Origin: Antedon mediterranea
Taxonomy: Eukaryota; Echinodermata; Crinoidea; Comatulida; Antedonidae
Length of the DNA stretch: 60,000 bases
Assembly: GCF_964355755.1 (NCBI RefSeq)
Contig: NC_092673.1
Location: forward strand, 15,383,001 to 15,443,000
Direction of reading: 5' to 3'
The notes below the pieces were generated by a model that was not told where the DNA came from, ran no database searches, and was given only the letters and a program-made list of their open reading frames with translations. A program made the position numbers and the translations under genes. Positions 58,870 to 60,000 of this stretch are shown piece by piece. The stretch's first letter is position 1. The number at the start of each line of letters is the position of its first letter.

Positions 58870-58955
58870 AAACGTGTGTAAATGTAATTATCACGTTTAT
58901 ATTAAATTCCTATTCTTTATTATTGTGTTTAACCGTAACCAAATTGGTTATACAG
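58870..58955 (-). repeat. Inverted repeat, right arm
   Basis: The reverse complement reads TATAACCAATTTGGTTACGG, AAACACAATAATAAAGAATA, then GGAATTTAATATAAACGTGA, matching 56604-56690. A further partial copy is at 59218-59250. The two arms bracket the Penelope-like relic and the tRNA-like sequence. Confidence 0.6.
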
Positions 58956-60000
58956 TACAGTAAAACACAGTGCTAAATTGCATGTAGGCCTAAATATCAT
59001 TATTAGCCTATTAAAATGTTTCCTATTCTAGACCGTGGGCTGATGCTCAAAATTGTGACTTGTCGTGGTGCCACCCCTGGCAGCTACCCAGTTTTTATAT
59101 ATAAAAGTTGTAAAATAAAATTTAAAACATAAAACACCAACTCGCCATCGTCGTAAATAAACAGTTTTAATAAAAAACGATAAATTACGAAGAAAAATCA
59201 ACAGTTAAATACCATATTCTTATCATTGTGTTTAACTGTAACCAGATGGTTTAATTTAAACTAAGAATAAAACTGAGTTACTGTACCAACACATCAAATA
59301 GTTTCAAAGTATTTTTTTAACTTAGCAACACATGTAACATCATCATCTCCACATTAGGCTATTATTAACGAAACCCAAAACCGCAAAATTTAGTTTATAG
59401 TATTACGTTTATTTTGATTGTCTAACTAAAGTACGGTCTAATAATGAATAATCAGAAGACACCAAAATGTGCTGATTACGTCATTACCGGAAGTTGTAGT
59501 CTAGCTGATGCACACGCAATTGATTATGTACGTTTGTTAAACTTTAAAAAAATCTGTAAATTACCACAAATCCACATTAGGAAAAAATTCAAAGAAATGC
59601 TCTACGTGTTCAAAATCATTGTTTTAATATAGGCTGTATGTATAACTAACAATTGACATTGTGGGAAGAGCGTATGAATTTAATTTAAAGTAAAACATAA
59701 TTTACTCGCCAATTTGGTATATTGGATATTGGATTGGATATAAATGGACGAATCCTTCGAACGCTTACGACACACAACGTATGCTGAACGTACATTTCCC
59801 TACTCAAACTTCCTTATTTTATTCGAGAGAAAATGGTTTTTAATTTAGTTATTGGTCAATGTCGGGATCTATGTATTTTATGACTTCTTTACCAAAATAA
59901 AGTGACATTAGTCTTTCTGTTTGACAATTAATAGTTCTTCAATCCAAAATAACTTTGAAACAACACCCCATTCATAATGGTATAGGCCTAGCCTTGGTGG

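Larger units (their letters stand above)
56400..60000. other. Region upstream of the TRF gene to window edge
   Basis: Should contain the TRF promoter; a short trinucleotide-rich stretch (CACCACCACCACAGCAGCAG, 56462-56481) lies about 60 bases upstream of the ATG. Other contents: inverted repeats near 56604 and 58870, a tRNA-like sequence (57244-57313), a Penelope-like relic (57327-58684), a repeat piece near 59218-59250. From 59.25 to 60.0 kb I see no recognisable gene; a 62-residue open frame at 59444-59632 has no supporting feature. Confidence 0.5.

Noticed and set aside
59444-59632. 62-residue open frame, plus strand
   Set aside because: No similarity I recognise, no splice sites or neighbours that support it, and short enough to be chance in this sequence.

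Overview
This is a eukaryotic genomic window: AT-rich, with split genes, GT-AG introns, and many short transposon and SINE relics. The genes look like those of a non-vertebrate deuterostome. Echinoderm is my best guess, from the abundance of AGGCCTA-type sequence, the tRNA-derived SINEs and the MITE load. No sequence here settles the class or species.

Three protein-coding genes can be rebuilt exon by exon with consistent splice phases. (1) Positions 158-6285, minus strand: LRRC27, a leucine-rich-repeat protein with a C-terminal coiled coil. 450 codons are visible and the C-terminus runs off the left edge. (2) Positions 13636-36324, plus strand: a complete STK32 (YANK) serine/threonine kinase, 11 coding exons and 444 residues, with a myristoylation-type N-terminus and the family's DFN motif. 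(3) Positions 39435-56399, minus strand: a complete telomeric repeat-binding factor (TRF1/TRF2 type), 12 coding exons and 449 residues, with a TRFH dimerisation domain and a C-terminal telobox Myb domain.

LRRC27 and STK32 are divergent (head to head) with about 7.3 kb between start codons. STK32 and the TRF gene are convergent, with 3.1 kb between stop codons. The LRRC27/STK32 arrangement matches the neighbouring, divergent LRRC27 and STK32C genes of human 10q26.3, so it appears to be an old conserved gene pair.

The rest is intron and intergenic sequence rich in mobile elements. These include tRNA-derived SINEs, two of them sharing a Deu-like core; two TTAA-flanked MITE families; a 1.08-kb TA-flanked element; a 1.72-kb element with a 6-bp target duplication; a 753-bp element with a perfect 9-bp target duplication; a decayed MULE-type transposase with two 51-bp-period coding minisatellites beside it; and a truncated Penelope-like reverse transcriptase. 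A 27-bp minisatellite sits directly behind a splice donor of the TRF gene and is open in five reading frames. I found no RNA gene that looks functional, no CRISPR array and no operon-like organisation. Transcription start sites, 5' untranslated exons and poly(A) sites could not be placed firmly.
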